Program-made: the position numbers and the translations under genes
Origin: Emydura subglobosa
Taxonomy: Eukaryota; Chordata; Testudines; Chelidae
NCBI GenBank assembly: GCA_007922225.1
Contig: ML679960.1
Location: forward strand, 3,796,032-3,860,031
Direction of reading: 5' to 3'
Length of the DNA stretch: 64,000 bases
Notes under the pieces: generated by a model
Databases searched by the model: none
Told to the model about the DNA's origin: nothing
Seen by the model: only the letters and a program-made list of their open reading frames with translations
Part shown: one piece after another, positions 23,450 through 37,185 of the stretch
Position numbering within the stretch: the first letter of the stretch is position 1
Layout of the letters: every line of letters begins with the position of its first letter

Positions 23450-23730
23450 GGAGGGAACGCCACCCCACGCCGCTCTGCCTCCAAGCTTTGCTCCATCCCT
23501 GCCCCCCTAACCGTGGCTTCAGCCTCAGTTCCTGGCCCTGCCCGGCTGCTGACTGCGGTTCCCTGGCTTGGCCCTCGGCTGCTGCGGCCTCAGCCTCTGG
23601 CCACTATTCCCTGCTCAGTCCCCGGCTGCCACAGCCCCTCTCCCAGTCTCGGCTGCTGTGGCCCTCCTACCCTCCCCTGGCTCCAGAGGTTGCAGTGCTT
23701 GGAGCAGGTAGGCGAGCCCAGCTAGCCCTG
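23450..23730. repeat. GC-rich low-complexity block
   Basis: The words GGCTGC and CTCAGCC/CTCGGCTGC recur at about 30-60 bp, a decayed short tandem array. Frames across it (to 142 codons) look like composition artefacts. Confidence 0.5.
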
Positions 23731-24309
23731 TGGGACAGGAGCTGCCATGAGACCTTTTGAAATATTCAGGTGACCAGTTTTGGGTCCCAACCAAGAAAAA
23801 CTCTGCCTTAAACGAAAGCCTTCTATGAAATGCAATCTCCACATTAAGGATATATACAAAAGTTCATCTTTCCAGAGTCTGAATCTCCAGGAAAAGAATG
23901 CAGTTTCTTCTGGGTTATTGCCACTCTTGGTGTTCCAATCTGCATTCTCTGTGCCCTACACTATTTCTGCTGTGAGTCAATCTATAGAAAAGTTACTAAG
24001 TGTTTTTCAGTACCAGTGCAGCTGCCCCAGTGCTACCAATAATGAAACCATACCTGTAGACACATGTAGGTGTTACTACCACAATGTCATCTAACTGTGT
24101 TTAGATGACCCAATGATCTAAATATCTATACCTGGTTTACCGTATGGATTAAACTGATACTGAAAGAGGCTTACAAATTTTCCTAACATAGCCAATATCC
24201 AACAGACTCCATACAAGCTGGGCCACTCTTTGGTTATTTTTTGGTCTACTCTCTTTCTGAGGTTGGGACCCAGTGTGTTCATCTCCCCACCTACACACAC
24301 TGTAAGGTA

Positions 24310-25450
24310 GCAGTTCCTAAACTGTGGTTCATGGGATCATTAGAAGTCTGTACAGTACTTGTTGGTTGACCAAGGAGAACTGCTGGTCACATGGTGATGA
24401 TTCTCCATGTTTTCAGTTGCAATATTTCATTAAGACTGTTAAAATACTAAGTATTTTCCCAATATTGGAAGATAGAGGAGGATGGGCAACCTGTGGCAAC
24501 CAGACAGAAGATGACCAGGAGGAAATCCACACAGCTAAAAGTCTCCAGTCAATACCATATTTCCAACATGGAAACTGGAAGATATCGCTGAAGATGTAGC
24601 TGGCCCAGGGGAATGGAGAGATGTATGGGATCCACTGACGGTCAGCCCAACCTGTAGGAAAATCAAGCTTGCCCACAAAGAGTTCTCTAAACATCGAAGG
24701 AAGGCTGAAGATGTTAGCTGGGAATTCAAGTGCTCAGAAGAATTGAAAGAACATCCTGCAAGGGACAGGCAGACAGCAACATGGCGTGCTGTTTTCTTGG
24801 AGCCAAGACATGAGATGTCACTCTTAAGATTTGGATAGGCTTTTGAAATCAATGGGAAAATATCCCTTAGTGATGGTTCATACTAGCACTAATGACACTT
24901 TTCACGGGATATCTCGCAGATAATAGATAATTTTTAGAAACTCAGAAGTGTGCTGAAGAAGCAGAATGTTCAAGCAATCTTCTCAGATCCTTCCGGTCAC
25001 ATGAGCAAAGGAAGACAGAAGGTAGAAAATTCTGGAAGTTAATGGCTGTCTAGATAACTGGTATAAGTTGGAGGATTTTGGTTTTGTGTAACATTACAGT
25101 CCCCTCTCCCCATAGAAGATGGCCTCCACCTCAGAAGGGGAATTAGTCTTCTCAGGGACTGGCTGGCTAGAGTAATCGGGAGGGCGTTAAACTAATAACA
25201 AGGGGAGGGTTTAAAAAAAAAAAGGAAGATGTGAGCAGTCAGCATAAAATCAAGATATTGAGAACAAAATTAATCAAGAACATAAAGAGAAGAAATTCTT
25301 TAATTGCCTATTACACCAATGTTAGGAGTCCGAGTAAGAAATAAGAGGAATTGGAATTGCTCATTTATGTGTGTAAAAGTAAGGTACAAGTTGACCTTTC
25401 CTGAGACTCAGAAACCAATGGGGTTTATTGCATTCAATAGTGCTCTTATG
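24310..25450 (+). mobile_element. CR1 LINE fragment: ORF1 esterase-like region and start of ORF2
   Basis: At 24865-25195 broken + frames read SLVMVHTSTNDT, then QAIFSDPSGHMSKGR, then EDGLHLRRGISLLRDWLARV. The pattern GTND-like ... DGxHL is the SGNH-hydrolase (esterase) signature of CR1 ORF1. From 25290, FNCLYTNVR-like text matches the start of ORF2. The copy is heavily decayed. Confidence 0.65.
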
Positions 25451-25469
25451 ATAGTTGTAGTTTTCTGTT

Positions 25470-26290
25470 TTCATTGCATACATGCTTGAGGACATTCAGC
25501 TTATTGTGGACCACTTTGCTTGTGCCTCAAAATGCTTTGGTTTCACAATCAGCCTGAAAAAGACAAACGTCATGTACCTGCCAGCACCAGGATCCCATTG
25601 TCACAATTGACAATACTCCCCTCAACACTGTTAAGAAATTCTGCTAACTGGGAAGCATACATTTCCAGCAATGCCATGTTGGATGATGAGATTATTCAGC
25701 ACCTAGCAAAGGCCAGCTTGGCATTTGGCAAGCTGACCCACAGGCTCTGGAGAGAGCATGGAGTCTGCCTCAGAACTAAGATAAAAAGCTACTGCACTGA
25801 GAGAGCTTCCACTTTTGCTGCCTGAGATCCATCTGCAGCAGCAAGTGGCAGGACAGCATCCTCAACACTAAAGTCCTTGAGTATTGCCAAATCCTTGGGA
25901 TCGAGAGCATGCTCATCCGGGCTCAACATGGAGGCTTCTGATATACACAAAGTGGTGCTCTACTGTCAGCAGAACATAGGAACCTGTTCTAAGGGTCAAC
26001 TTCATTCTCAGATATAAATACACCTTAAAGGCCAACCTCAAAGCATGCAAGAGAGATGTTAGAACCTGGGAATTTGTTGCACTGGACAGACGCAGATGAA
26101 GCAGTCTGTGCTGTGAGGCTGTGTCTGCTTTTGACGAGTGGCGTGTGAGAAGAGAGCAAGTTGTAAGGCCAATGTCTCAAATCCTCTCTACAAAGACAAC
26201 TACACTTGCAAGAGGTGCATCCATATTTGCAAATCCAGAATTGGACTTACTTCCCATGTGAGAAGCCATAAAAACAAATAAACCCAGAAC
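25470..26290 (+). mobile_element. LINE ORF2 C-terminal fragment, RTE-like, broken
   Basis: Reads (with frameshifts) GFTISLKKTNVMYLPAPG, then DDEIIQHLAKASLAFGKLTH then KYTLKANLKACKRDVRTWEF, and near the end YTCKRCIHICKSRIGLTSHV, a C2H2-like finger. This is the same family as 17490-18440 but in the opposite orientation. Confidence 0.7.
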
Positions 26291-27479
26291 TCAAGTTCAT
26301 ACTAGCTGAACGCTCATCTGTTAAAGTGGGAGAATCTATCTGTCTACCAATTCAACAATAAATATACCTATTTAACTTTCAACTTCTTAAGTGAAAGTCT
26401 CTAGACCTTGATGACACTTGAATGAAATTTAGGGGGATGTAAGGTCACTGAATCACCAAGATTCTCAGAGTGGTAGGTAGGGAGTTGGTGTGTTAATCTT
26501 CTTTACCATCTAATTTCTTTGTCTTTCTATTAGAGAGAGAAATCAAATGCTGTTATTTGTCTAGCAGTTCACAGCATGCTTAGCTGTGATATTGGTATGT
26601 TGGGTCAAATTAAATAACCATGCCTACTCCAATCAAATGGAGTTGGCTAGCCCCACTCCCCAAACATACTTGTAGCTCTTTCCATATGCCATCTCATGTT
26701 ACTAATAGAAAAGGCAGACTATAAATAAGTTTCTTAATTTGCTTGCCTTTTTGCATGTATTGGATAGGTATGATACTGAAATGGTACAGAATAGAAATGC
26801 ATCGTTTCACACTGCTAACAATTGAACTTTTATCTATGATCAGAAATACAGATTGAGAAAGTGTTTTATTAATAAGCATAACTGACCTCTGGAAAGCAGG
26901 AATTAGAATAAACTAACTAGTCAGCAACCCTACAACTTGTCGTGAATTTCAATCTCTCATCTGAGATTGGAATAACGGGGACATTGCAACTGAGGATTGA
27001 GGAGCATATGCAGAGTTATGTGGGGATGTTTGCCTCTTGCCAGTTTCTCTGGCTCCAAATTCATTCATGACAAAACAGTTATTTCTCAAAATAGAATGAC
27101 TCAAACATCATAAAAATATGAATTTCTTTGTTTAGAATGATTCAGTAAGACATAAAGTGATCATTTGGGGCTGCTTTCTGTTCTGTAGGCCGATGTCCTA
27201 TTTCTGTGAAGTTTCAGAGATGCTCATGTTCCTCATTAAATACGGAATGGATATCTTGATGTACTGTACACTAATGATTAATGAAGTATTACCATGTGAT
27301 AGTGCACTCTTAGTGAATGGAAGAAAGCAGGCATAAGAAAGCAGAATGAAACTTAGACTGAAACCTAAGCTTGCTCTATGAGATTTTAAGAATCAAGGAT
27401 GGAGCTCTGGGAGTAGGAAGGATTGGGGCTCACCCTCAACATCAGCCTCCTAATATCCTCCTCTTTGTGTTGTGGAGCA

Positions 27480-29395
27480 TCTGTAGAAAAAATCCCATGA
27501 CCAGACGGACTTCCGCCACAACAAATTCTCCACTTTTGCCATTTCCTAGCTAACCAACTCTATTTTTCCAACTTAATTGAATTCCATGTCCACAATTCCA
27601 GCTGTCTTTTTGCCAACTTTGACTCACTTCTCAACCCCTCCCCTTTTCCTGTCTCCAATTTTCCCTCTGCACAAGGTCTTGCCAATTTCCTCCCAGAGAA
27701 AAATTGACTAAGTACAACACGATCACCCTTCTCTTGACTTCCCTTCACCTTATACAAAGTTTCTCCCCTCATCACATACACAGAAGTTTCTCATCTGCTG
27801 TAACCCCTCCATGTGCTCCAGTGACCCCATCCTATCTCCTGATCTCCCTTCTTCCCACTCTCATCTCCTTCCTTACTCTTTGCCTTAACCTGTCACTCTC
27901 CTCTGGCTCTTCTCCACAAAATACAAGGATGCTTTAGACCCCACCCATAACCGCACAGCCCTCTCCAGCTGCCGATCTATTTGCCTTCTCATTTTCATCT
28001 CTAAGATCATTGAATGCTGTGTTTAAAATCACTGTTTGGACTTCCTCTCCTGTAATTCTATCCTAGAGTGTGTCTAATCTGACTCTCACCCCTTGAGCTA
28101 CACTGAAATCACTCTAGCCAAAGCCTGTCTTAATCAAATCTCAGAATCTGTACTCCATCCTCATCGCCCTTGACCTGTTAACTGCTTTTGACACAGTCAG
28201 CCATGCTTTTCTTCATGAAAATTCATCTTCCCATGGCTTCCATGACTTTTTCCTTTCCTGGTTCTTCTTCTGCGTTTCTGATCACTTCTTCAGCAAGTCC
28301 TTCAGAGGATCATCTTCATCCCCCTCTCCAACTTCCTCTGAAGTTTCCTCAGGTCTCTGTCTGGGTCCCCTTCTCTTTTGCCTCTAAACCTTATCTCTAG
28401 GTAATCTCACCTACAAACATAAATTCTATAGCAAAGACACAGAACTACCTCTATACTCCAGACCTGTTTCCTGTCCAGATTAAACTCTGGTATCTCCATG
28501 TGGATGTCAAGCCATCAGTTGAAGTTCAATGTGGCTAACACAGAGTTTGTACTCTTTCTTCCCTCACCTCAGCAACTCCTTTTTCGATCATTGTGGACAA
28601 CACTATCCTACCTGTCACTCATACCCATGCCCTGGAGATCATTTTCAACTTGGACCCCTCTCCTTGACCTCAAATCCAGGCTATGTCTAAATCTTGCAGA
28701 TTCTTTGTGCGTAATATCTCTGAGATTCAGCTATTCCTATCCGCCAAACTGCTAAACTCTAATCCAAGTTCTCATAAACTTGTGTCTCTCTTGCTGCAAC
28801 ATATTGCTCTCTGGCCTTGACAAGTGCCGTCTTGCTGTGCTCCTTTGCATTTAGAGTGCTGCTGCACAGATCATTTTCCTAGCACATCACTTTCACCATG
28901 TCATACCTGTCTCTATATCTTTCCAATGTCTCCCTCTTCTTTATTGCATTGAACATAAGCTATTCGACTTCACTTTTACGGTCCTTCACAACTTATCCCC
29001 ACCCTACTTATCTCTCATTTGCTATTGAAAGGTCAGATCCTGCATCTTATCTCAGGATGCCAGCCTCCATCTCCCGCTTCTAAAATTTTCAAACAAGTAC
29101 TTCTGTTTTTTTCTCCATGATGCCTACAAAAAACTTGACAATGGTAGGCTGCTGGTCTGTGGAGATCACTGCCTATCATGCTGACCAATATTGTCTCATT
29201 GTCATTGTTTCCTTGTAATCCCCTGTCAGTCTGTGTTTATCCATCTGTTGTCTCATCTTATACTTAGGTGGTAAGCTCTTTTGGGCAGAGAGCAAGCTGC
29301 TGTTCTATATTTGTATGATGCCAAGCGCAGTGGGGTCCAGATCTATGACTGGGGCTCTTAGGCACTATACTAATACAAATAATTAACAATAATAA
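27480..29395 (+). mobile_element. L3/L2-like (CR1 group) LINE, nearly 2 kb, decayed
   Basis: Broken frames carry FISKIIEC...LDFLSCNSIL, a YTEITLAK segment and a TAFDTVSHAFL-like segment, which are RT motifs of L2/L3-type LINEs. The 3' end is diagnostic: GTAAGCTCTTTTGGGCAGAG, ATGCCAAGCGCAGTGGGGTC, then short AATA repeats. There are many stops. Confidence 0.75.
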
Positions 29396-32300
29396 GGTCT
29401 TAATCCCCAACTCCTAGATAGGAAGTACAGTTTAATTCACACTGATGTCTTGTCTATAGTCAAACTGTAAAATCTTTCACTGTACTTGGTTTAAAAGGTA
29501 ACTTTTTGCAGGGTGGCTGAATAATATAAGGTACAGAGGGAATAAGTGTGCACACAAACAGCTAGCATGAATGAGGTATTTCCTGTTGCATTTTTTATCA
29601 TCCCTGGCATATGTGGCACTTGATGAATAAAAAGGCCAGCCTCTCTGGGTCTTGAAGATCTGCTGTACTAAACCTGTTATGGGCCTGATTTTTCTCTTTA
29701 CCATTCCACCCTCTTAATCCATTTATGAAGTAGCTATAGTCATTTGGGGAGATTCATACTTGATTCTACCTGATACAATATGATCTCCAGTTTTTTGTGA
29801 TGTAGTCTGCAATGGAGATACTAACTAATTTTAAATTGATTTCATTGTGATCTAAATAAAGTGATGTACTATATTTTGGATGACTACAGTCTCTAACAGT
29901 AGTAGTAACATATGAACAGGCTCAAAAACCTGCAAGGGCACGAAGAAGAATTGTCCAGGCAATTGAGTTAATTTGAGATGAGGAGCTGCTGAATTTCTCA
30001 GGGTAAGGGGGGAGCTGGTAATCAATGCAACTGGAGCAGGTGCTGAGAGTGGCCAGAAGTGCTTTTCTTTTTATGGGAGATAGGGCAGTGAGGATCAGAA
30101 CAAGTGCAGTAGCTATGTGGTAGAGAGCCCCTGAACATTTTGGAGCTTGCAGCAGCAGTCTTTACCCGCCTCCTTCCTCTTCTACTGTCTTTGAAGCGGG
30201 CTGTGAAGAGGAGTGAGGATGGGGGCAGAGGTGCAAGAAAGATGTGGCAATGTAAATTAAATACATGTGACTTTTGGGGAGCATTGCATTAAGAGTGGAT
30301 AGCATAGGTACTTTTCACTTAGTCATCCTCCGGTTAATATCTGTTAGGGAACTTTTTCAGATTATGTATCGGAGAGAACAACTCAAATTGCATTCTCCCT
30401 CCAACAGCACAGTATGTTAAGAACGCCTATAGACTACATGTCAACAGCTGCCTTTAGACTATATATCAAAGGCTGCCTGGTAATTTCACCTTTTTCCTTC
30501 TCTCCCCCACTTAGGAATAATATGTAGTAATTTTCTTCTGTCCATCACAGTGATTAAGTAAAAACAAAAAACAAACAAACAAAAAAAGACTCCTTGCTGT
30601 AGAAGATTGTAATTGGCAAAAGCGCACCTTGTTGTCTTGAACTTTTTTACAGCAAAGAATGAAAAATGTGTGATTTATCATATTGGGTAATACAAGTATG
30701 ACTTCCCCATGCCTGATTTTGAGGAGATTGACCTGTACATGATTGACTCTCAAAATATCTGCAGAATTGATACGTGTTTTATCATGACATATTTGTCCAG
30801 TAGGAAAAATGCAGAGGTAGAAACGCTACAACCTAAAAAAATCCTTTAGCATTATTGTCTGTGCATTGTATTGTATAGATGTGATTATCTAGATGCTCTG
30901 ATGTGAAGGGCTTACGTGTTAATTTAGTGGTTTATGAAACTTTCATTTTTTGAGCTACTTTATGAGAAATAGGCAAGCTCCCATCATAACATTTTAGTCC
31001 CCAACTACTTGTTTTCCTAAATGTTTCACTCTTTGGACACCCAGGGAAGAATTCTGCAGACCACAGTTACATTAATTTTGGATACCACTATTGTCTCTTT
31101 CTTTGTGGTGAGATGTTTCCATTGCTAAATGCATGTTATAAGTTGTTTATAATTTTCCCAGGTTACCTTTTGAGCTGAAAATGCTCATATATTGCCTCAA
31201 ACTAGAAGTGATTTTGTGTGTGCGCCAAGAAGATTAAAATATCCATTTGGCCGTTGAATTGTCTTAATAGGAATAAAAACTATTTTCCAGCTGTTCTTAT
31301 TAATTATCATTTGTGCTTGAACAACTAAGCTTTGTTTCAAACTTTGCATGGGTATGTATCCCTGAACTAAGAACATATTAATTGTTTTGAAGAAATTTGG
31401 CTGTGAAATAGTAAGGGTCTTTTAAAAACATATGAAGATATGTAATTTTGAATGTTTGCAGGTGTGCAGACTGTTCTAACGGTTGCAAGTGTAGCTTTTT
31501 TACCTCTTCCCCTCAACTTCTTTATTCTTGGTTAGTGTTGGGTAAAGGCATAAGCATTATGAGCCTGTGCCCGGAGATCAAGTTCCTGGAGTCACTTGAT
31601 AGCTCAAAATATGAGCTTTCTTGTTTTCTTTTTTGTTGTTGTTTTTTTGGTTTTTTTTTTGTTTAAGTTTCTGCTCTCTTGGTATCATGAATATGCAAGA
31701 AGGGTTGTCAGCAAGGATCCTCCCCCATCCCGACTCCAGGTTCTTTGTTCATTTGAATGGGGATAGTGTTGTCCAATGTCCTTTCCTCCAGGAAAGATTC
31801 TACCCTGCCAGAAGATGGCAACAGTGGACCTGGGACAAGGCTGTCCCAATCTGCCCAAAAAGGAGTGTTGCTGGTCTCCAAACCAGTCCAGCAGACTGCT
31901 CTGGTGTTTATGGCCCCTTCTAGTGTCACCCTGAAGAGGGTCCAGGGCCATGCTGCTGGGGTGGGATTATGTAGAACATGTTTAGGATTTCATGTTGTCT
32001 TAATCTGCCCCTGTTCTCAACAAACATGGAATCCTGTTCTAAGGTCTGTACTAAAAAAGCTTGTCCCCTTTGCTCACAAAGAATTTTCCTGGGTAAAGTA
32101 CTATTTGGTCTTATTGTTTCCTTTCAAATGGAATTAAATAAAACTTTTTGTTGCTTCATTAAGAGCATTGGGGAGTAATCACAGAGGATGGATGTATATA
32201 ATTCTGACATCAGCACATTCCATTTACCTGCAGCTCCAGCAAACGTTTGATTTTTGTTATGGCACCACAGATTTGCTCAGGAAATAAAACTTTGAGGGTA

Positions 32301-34898
32301 AAATGTTTCTGTAGACATGTAGATAGATGGAGGTACCTTGGCCACTTGAGAAAACTGAATCATTAGCCAGTGAAGGGCTAAGTTGATCTGCTACCTGAAA
32401 GGGAATTATCCAGGATCCAGCTGGTACGCACCCAGATTCTTAGGTTTCTATTTCTGGTTGTGTTTTCAAATTCTTCTCTCAGTGTTTTTAAAATTATTTC
32501 AGATTACCTTTGTAAATGGCATTGTAGCTAAAAGAGAGTAGGCTTCAGTCAGTTCTACCATATAGGCCATTTCACACAGATGTCAGTGGAGTTTTACTTT
32601 TTACTCCAGAACTGAATTTGGCACAGATTGTTTATAGCTATTACATTATGTAGCTAGCTAGTATTAATCTCTCTTTGCTTTCAGTTGTGGTCCACACACC
32701 TAATGAAGTGTCTAATCTTATATAAAAATCCAGACTCTCTGTTATAGGATCTTTCAGTGCCTGTTGTCTCAGGCTGAGGTCTGTTAAACTGGTTGCAGTG
32801 GTTGTAGCCTTCCTTCTTGGTTGCATGGTTTTAAGAAAGACTGTTCATTTGGAGGTGGCCTTCTTTTTAGCAGATTTTCATCAGGTGGTTTCTTTCCAAT
32901 AATTTCCTAATGGAAATGCATTGTCTTTTGTTGCTAAGTGTGATGAGGCGACTCCAGCACGTAGCCAAAACAAACAGCCCTGCATATCTTGTGCACGTAT
33001 GAAAACTAGAATTTTTTTCTCCTCCCCTCTCTCCCAAATCCCTCTTTCAGACCTCCTCTGTACAGTAAATGTGTTTATCAAGTTGCTCAAAAGGAATTTT
33101 GATTGGAACATTATAAGTCCCTGAAGGGGACATTCATTCACAGCACTGTGGTATCTCACAGCTCTACATTCTCTACAGGAGCTGCAGTAGCCATGCAAAG
33201 CATTTACTAAGTCCTCAGTAGAAATCTCTGCAGAGTGTTTTATCTTCAGACTCTTAATTAAACATGCAAGGATCAGTAAAGACATGTTTAATACATTACA
33301 TTTCCAATATACAATCTTGAAACCCTTTTTTCTAAAGCAGACTCTTGAAGATGGTAGTAGCTTGACTACATCTGGAATGGTATTTAAAATATTTATAAAA
33401 CTGACACTGCCGGACACTTAAAGATAAACTAAAACACCTGCCGAAAGAATGTTCTCCTTCCCAAAAACATTCAGGGTTTTTTAATTGGCTCTTAAATTGT
33501 TTGTCTGGTATATGTAAAATCTGAACTTTATTAAGTGTTTGAGGATAACTCACTTGTATTCACTTGAATACCAACTAGATATGCTTCTACAAAATAGACA
33601 AAGATGCAAATGGTGAAAGCTAAAATTAATTTTAAAAAATAGCTGAAATGTCTAATTGAATAATATACTGCCTTTTGAGAGGCTCAGAAGACTTAGGACT
33701 TCTATACTCAGTTATAACCAGTAAAGTGAGTAGATATAGACATGGGGATGGGAGGAGGGCTGGAGTCTGTACTGGGACTACCTGAAAAGTGTAGCCTCGG
33801 GTGGGAGCAAACATGGTTCTATAGCGCATATGTGGCCTTCAGATTTTGGGCAAGTGAATGGATCAAAATGTGCCCAGTGTAAGTTAAAGCAGCCATGGGG
33901 TTTCAGTGTTTTTAATGAATGAGCAATTTTAAAAGTAAAGTCTTGAACCAGATGTTACAATTCCATTGTGCTATAGACCAATAGATCTGTGACTAAAAAC
34001 TTAGGAGCTTCTCAGTACCTAACTATTTGTCACCAAAAACACCTGCTGCTGAGATGAAAGAGCATTATCACCAGGGGGAACCAGAATCAGTCAGTCAGTA
34101 TGAGAAAGGTGATTGCTTCCTTAGCAGACCGAATTCCATTGAAGAGGAGATAAAGAATAGTGTATTTGTATTAACTCAATATATTGAAATACATTTGTTT
34201 GTCTGTGGAAAAAATCATGTTTCATTTTACTTGTGTTTGTTAAATTAGAAAAATTTTAATAACTTAACTCAGCTTATTACTATAAATTCTGTAAAAAAAA
34301 TTCTAGCTCATTAAGTAAAATATTTAATATTTCAAAAAGAATATGTCCATCACTCAGAGAAAGTAAAATCTTATTAAGAGTTTGAAGGTAACTCATTTAT
34401 TTTCACTTGAATATAAACTAGTTAAGCTTCTACAAAATAGTCATAGAGGAAAAAGGTGAAAGCTAAAAATAATTTAAAAGATATAGACAAGAATTAAAAT
34501 AAACAGGAAGAGTTTAAATTTATAAATCTTAAAAATATTAAATAAAAAGGGTGGGGTTAAAATACCAAACAAGAAATGTGAGGCTAGGATTAATAGACAT
34601 TGATGGCTAGGTATGGATTTAATACCAAAGAAAGAATTTGGTACAGATCATTGTATTACCTTTTTAATGTATTTTGCTAAAAAGCACTAACAAGCCATGT
34701 ACCAACTGTCATCATTACTCCCTACTTGAATATTTGTGTACTCTTTCCCCTCTCTCAGTATTAGATTTGCCACTTGGTTGTGCACAAGCATAAGGCTGTG
34801 TGGATCCCATAGCTTTTGAGCCCTGCTAAATCTGAGGCTTTTTTCTGTTTGAGTCCCATTTCTGCAAACAGGTATTATGCTCTTTAGTCATCTGAGAT

Positions 34899-35375
34899 AG
34901 AGCTGGATGGGAAACAATTCTGTCCTGCAAAACTTTGAAATTTCAATTTTTTTTCCCATTCTGCATCGGGGAGGAGGGGGAGGGAGAGAGAGAGCAAGAG
35001 AGAGATCTACCCATTCATTAGGTCAGGACACTCACCTGTGAGCTGGGAGGCCCACGTTCAAATCCCTGCTCTGCCACCAGGCTGCAGAGTCATTCTCTCT
35101 CTTGCCCAATGAATGACCCCTTTCGCAGATAGCTAGTAACCTGGTAGTTTTGAGTACTGATCTGGGATGAGGGAGAAGGCAGAGCAGGGATTTGAACCTG
35201 AGTCTCCCACATTCTAGGAGAGTGCCCTGACCCCCAGACTGTTGGCTCTTCTAGAGACTGTCTCACACCAGAATTTCCCTCCGGGACCTTAAAAACTGTT
35301 CCCACAAAAAGTTTGTGTCGATGAATTGGTAATGTCTGATGCAAAAACTGGTTTGAAAAATTGCCCACCAGCTCT
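34899..35375. mobile_element. Fold-back element with two head-to-head tRNA-like arms
   Basis: Ends AGAGCTGG... and ...CCAGCTCT are inverted. Inside, 35021-35075 and 35178-35232 are a 55-bp inverted repeat with about 10 differences, each arm ending in GTTCAAATCCCTGCTCTGCC or its complement. The GTTCAAATC core fits a pol III B box and the CACTC-CCT part fits an A-box region. No target duplication is clear. Confidence 0.7.
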
Positions 35376-35939
35376 AATCTTATAATTTCACTTATATTGT
35401 ATAACTACTCAAGTGAATAAAGTTACTCACTAATATATTTTTAGGATGCAGCCCTTCCTTTAACCGTACTAGTAACTTTCAGATTCTGTTCTGTTTTTTC
35501 TCCAGAAACCATTTCCACTTCTCACACTTCAGCAAAATTCGATATCTTGTAATTTAGCATCTTCTAGGCAGGAATTCATGACTCCTCAGAGCTGTACATG
35601 CATTTTAATTTCATATAATTTAACAAGACATCACAAATATAGTTTTATGTTATATTACTTCAAGTATGAAAACAGCAGGCCATTGAGTAGTAATTTATAA
35701 CAAGAGCTGTGTTTATGGTACTGTGTGGTTTACCTGCCATCATTACCTTTCTATACTATTGTAATTTGTTCCCCCTTGAAATTTGCCCATTCTTCGTCTC
35801 TTTTTTTTACATTTTTAATTGTTTTGTAAAAGCCACATTTTGGGAAAATATAAAGTATTATCACTGTTGGCCCCCATGTTTAAAATGTTCCCTCCTGTCG
35901 AGGAAAAATAAAGTCACACTGCTACATTTTAGAGTTGGA

Positions 35940-36640
35940 TCGGGTGCAGCTTTAATTGTGACACACACACAATCACATAACCATAGCTATGAGGAATACT
36001 ATAGCCATAGGGAAAACCCAGGTGGCTATAGGGAAGTCAAGCAGCATGTCTGGATGCTGGGCAAATGTACTTCACCTGGCTACCAGATGCAAAAGACTTT
36101 ATATAGGGGTTGTTTAGGTTCATTTACATGTTGATCGTATAGTGGAATTTGATTAACAGTTTATACTTAACAGGAAAGACAATTATATGTACAATGGGGT
36201 ACGCCAGATGTTTTCACAGGAAAGACCAAAGAGTCACTTGATTATACAATGTGGTTATCAGGTACCTGGCTATCACCCAAAGATGGGTGGCTACACAATA
36301 CATGTTAAAATGCTAATTTGTATGGAGTAACTTCCTATGGGGCCAGGAAGACAGGGGGGCACGTACTGATACTTATCAGAACAGGAGATGTCGGTTTACA
36401 GACATCAAAAGGGCTAGAGTTCACAAAAGGAGTTTGCATTTAAATGGTGGTCCTGAGACATCCTGTGGGATTTTAGCATCTTTATCTCAGTCTCAGTTTG
36501 GGGCATCCTGTCAGTGATTTAACCTGAGGGCTTCCATCACAGTTCAGGCTACCCAGTTTCAGGCCAGGCCCTCTATAATCAATTTCATGCCAGGCATTCT
36601 ATAATCAATTCTATGATTAATTCTTTGATTCCACACTCCC
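35940..36640. repeat. Unclassified block, possible LTR-element piece
   Basis: The block differs in style from its flanks and contains a two-copy tandem, CAGGCCCTCTATAATCAATT and CAGGCATTCTATAATCAATT near 36572-36610. No protein domain is visible. Confidence 0.25.
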
Positions 36641-36779
36641 AATGCCTGGTTTTTTTCTTCATTGAACATCCCTTTCCTCTGCTATTTATTCCTTTCATGT
36701 GAAGTCTTAAAAGCTTGGTGATATGTCTTTATTATATTTTATACCTCTATATTAAAATTAATGTTAATATTTTGTCACT

Positions 36780-37135
36780 TATTTTTAGTAGAAGTCATGG
36801 ACAGGTCGCAGGCAATAAACAAAAATTAATGGAGGCCTGTGACCTGTCTGTGACTTTTACTCAAAATAATAGGGTGGTGATGTGGGCTGACTGAACCCTG
36901 ATGGGGGGGGGGGGGGAAGGATCGGAGCCCAGATCCCACTTTGGGGGGTGGGATGGGGGGAGGGAGAGTCCAGCACCTTCCACTGTGGTGGCTGACAGCT
37001 CTGGGGCCCCTACTGCAGCCCTGGTGGCTCAGGGCTGGGAGCTCCAGCCCCACCGCCACCACCACCACTGAAGTGGAAAATGTCCCGGAGGTCTTTTGAA
37101 AGTCACGGAATCTGTGACATAATCTTATCCGTAAT
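36780..37135. repeat. Dispersed element with subterminal hairpin and G14 run
   Basis: CATGGACAGGTCGCAGGC near 36798 pairs with GCCTGTGACCTGTCTGTG near 36834. A G-run fills 36903-36916. The end reads GTCACGGAATCTGTGACATA. Likely a non-autonomous element; family not named. Confidence 0.5.
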
Positions 37136-37185
37136 TATAACGTTGTGCCTTGGAAGAGACTGCTTTATAAATGATTTATAAATTT

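Noticed and set aside
23297..23760. Frames of 142 and 115 codons as a possible first exon
   Set aside because: They coincide with a GC-rich low-complexity block, with no splice-compatible partner and no CpG island comparable to the PDK3 one.
31757..32137. 126-codon + frame
   Set aside because: No recognisable domain and it lies in an unclassified block; overlapping frames on both strands are of similar length.
32881..33417. 178-codon minus frame in intron 1
   Set aside because: The longest frame away from GC-rich DNA, but no domain or family resemblance; no splice or codon-bias support. Chance frame unless homologues are found.
35021..35075. Functional tRNA gene
   Set aside because: B-box-like sequence is present but there is no cloverleaf with acceptor-stem pairing; it is part of a repeat arm.
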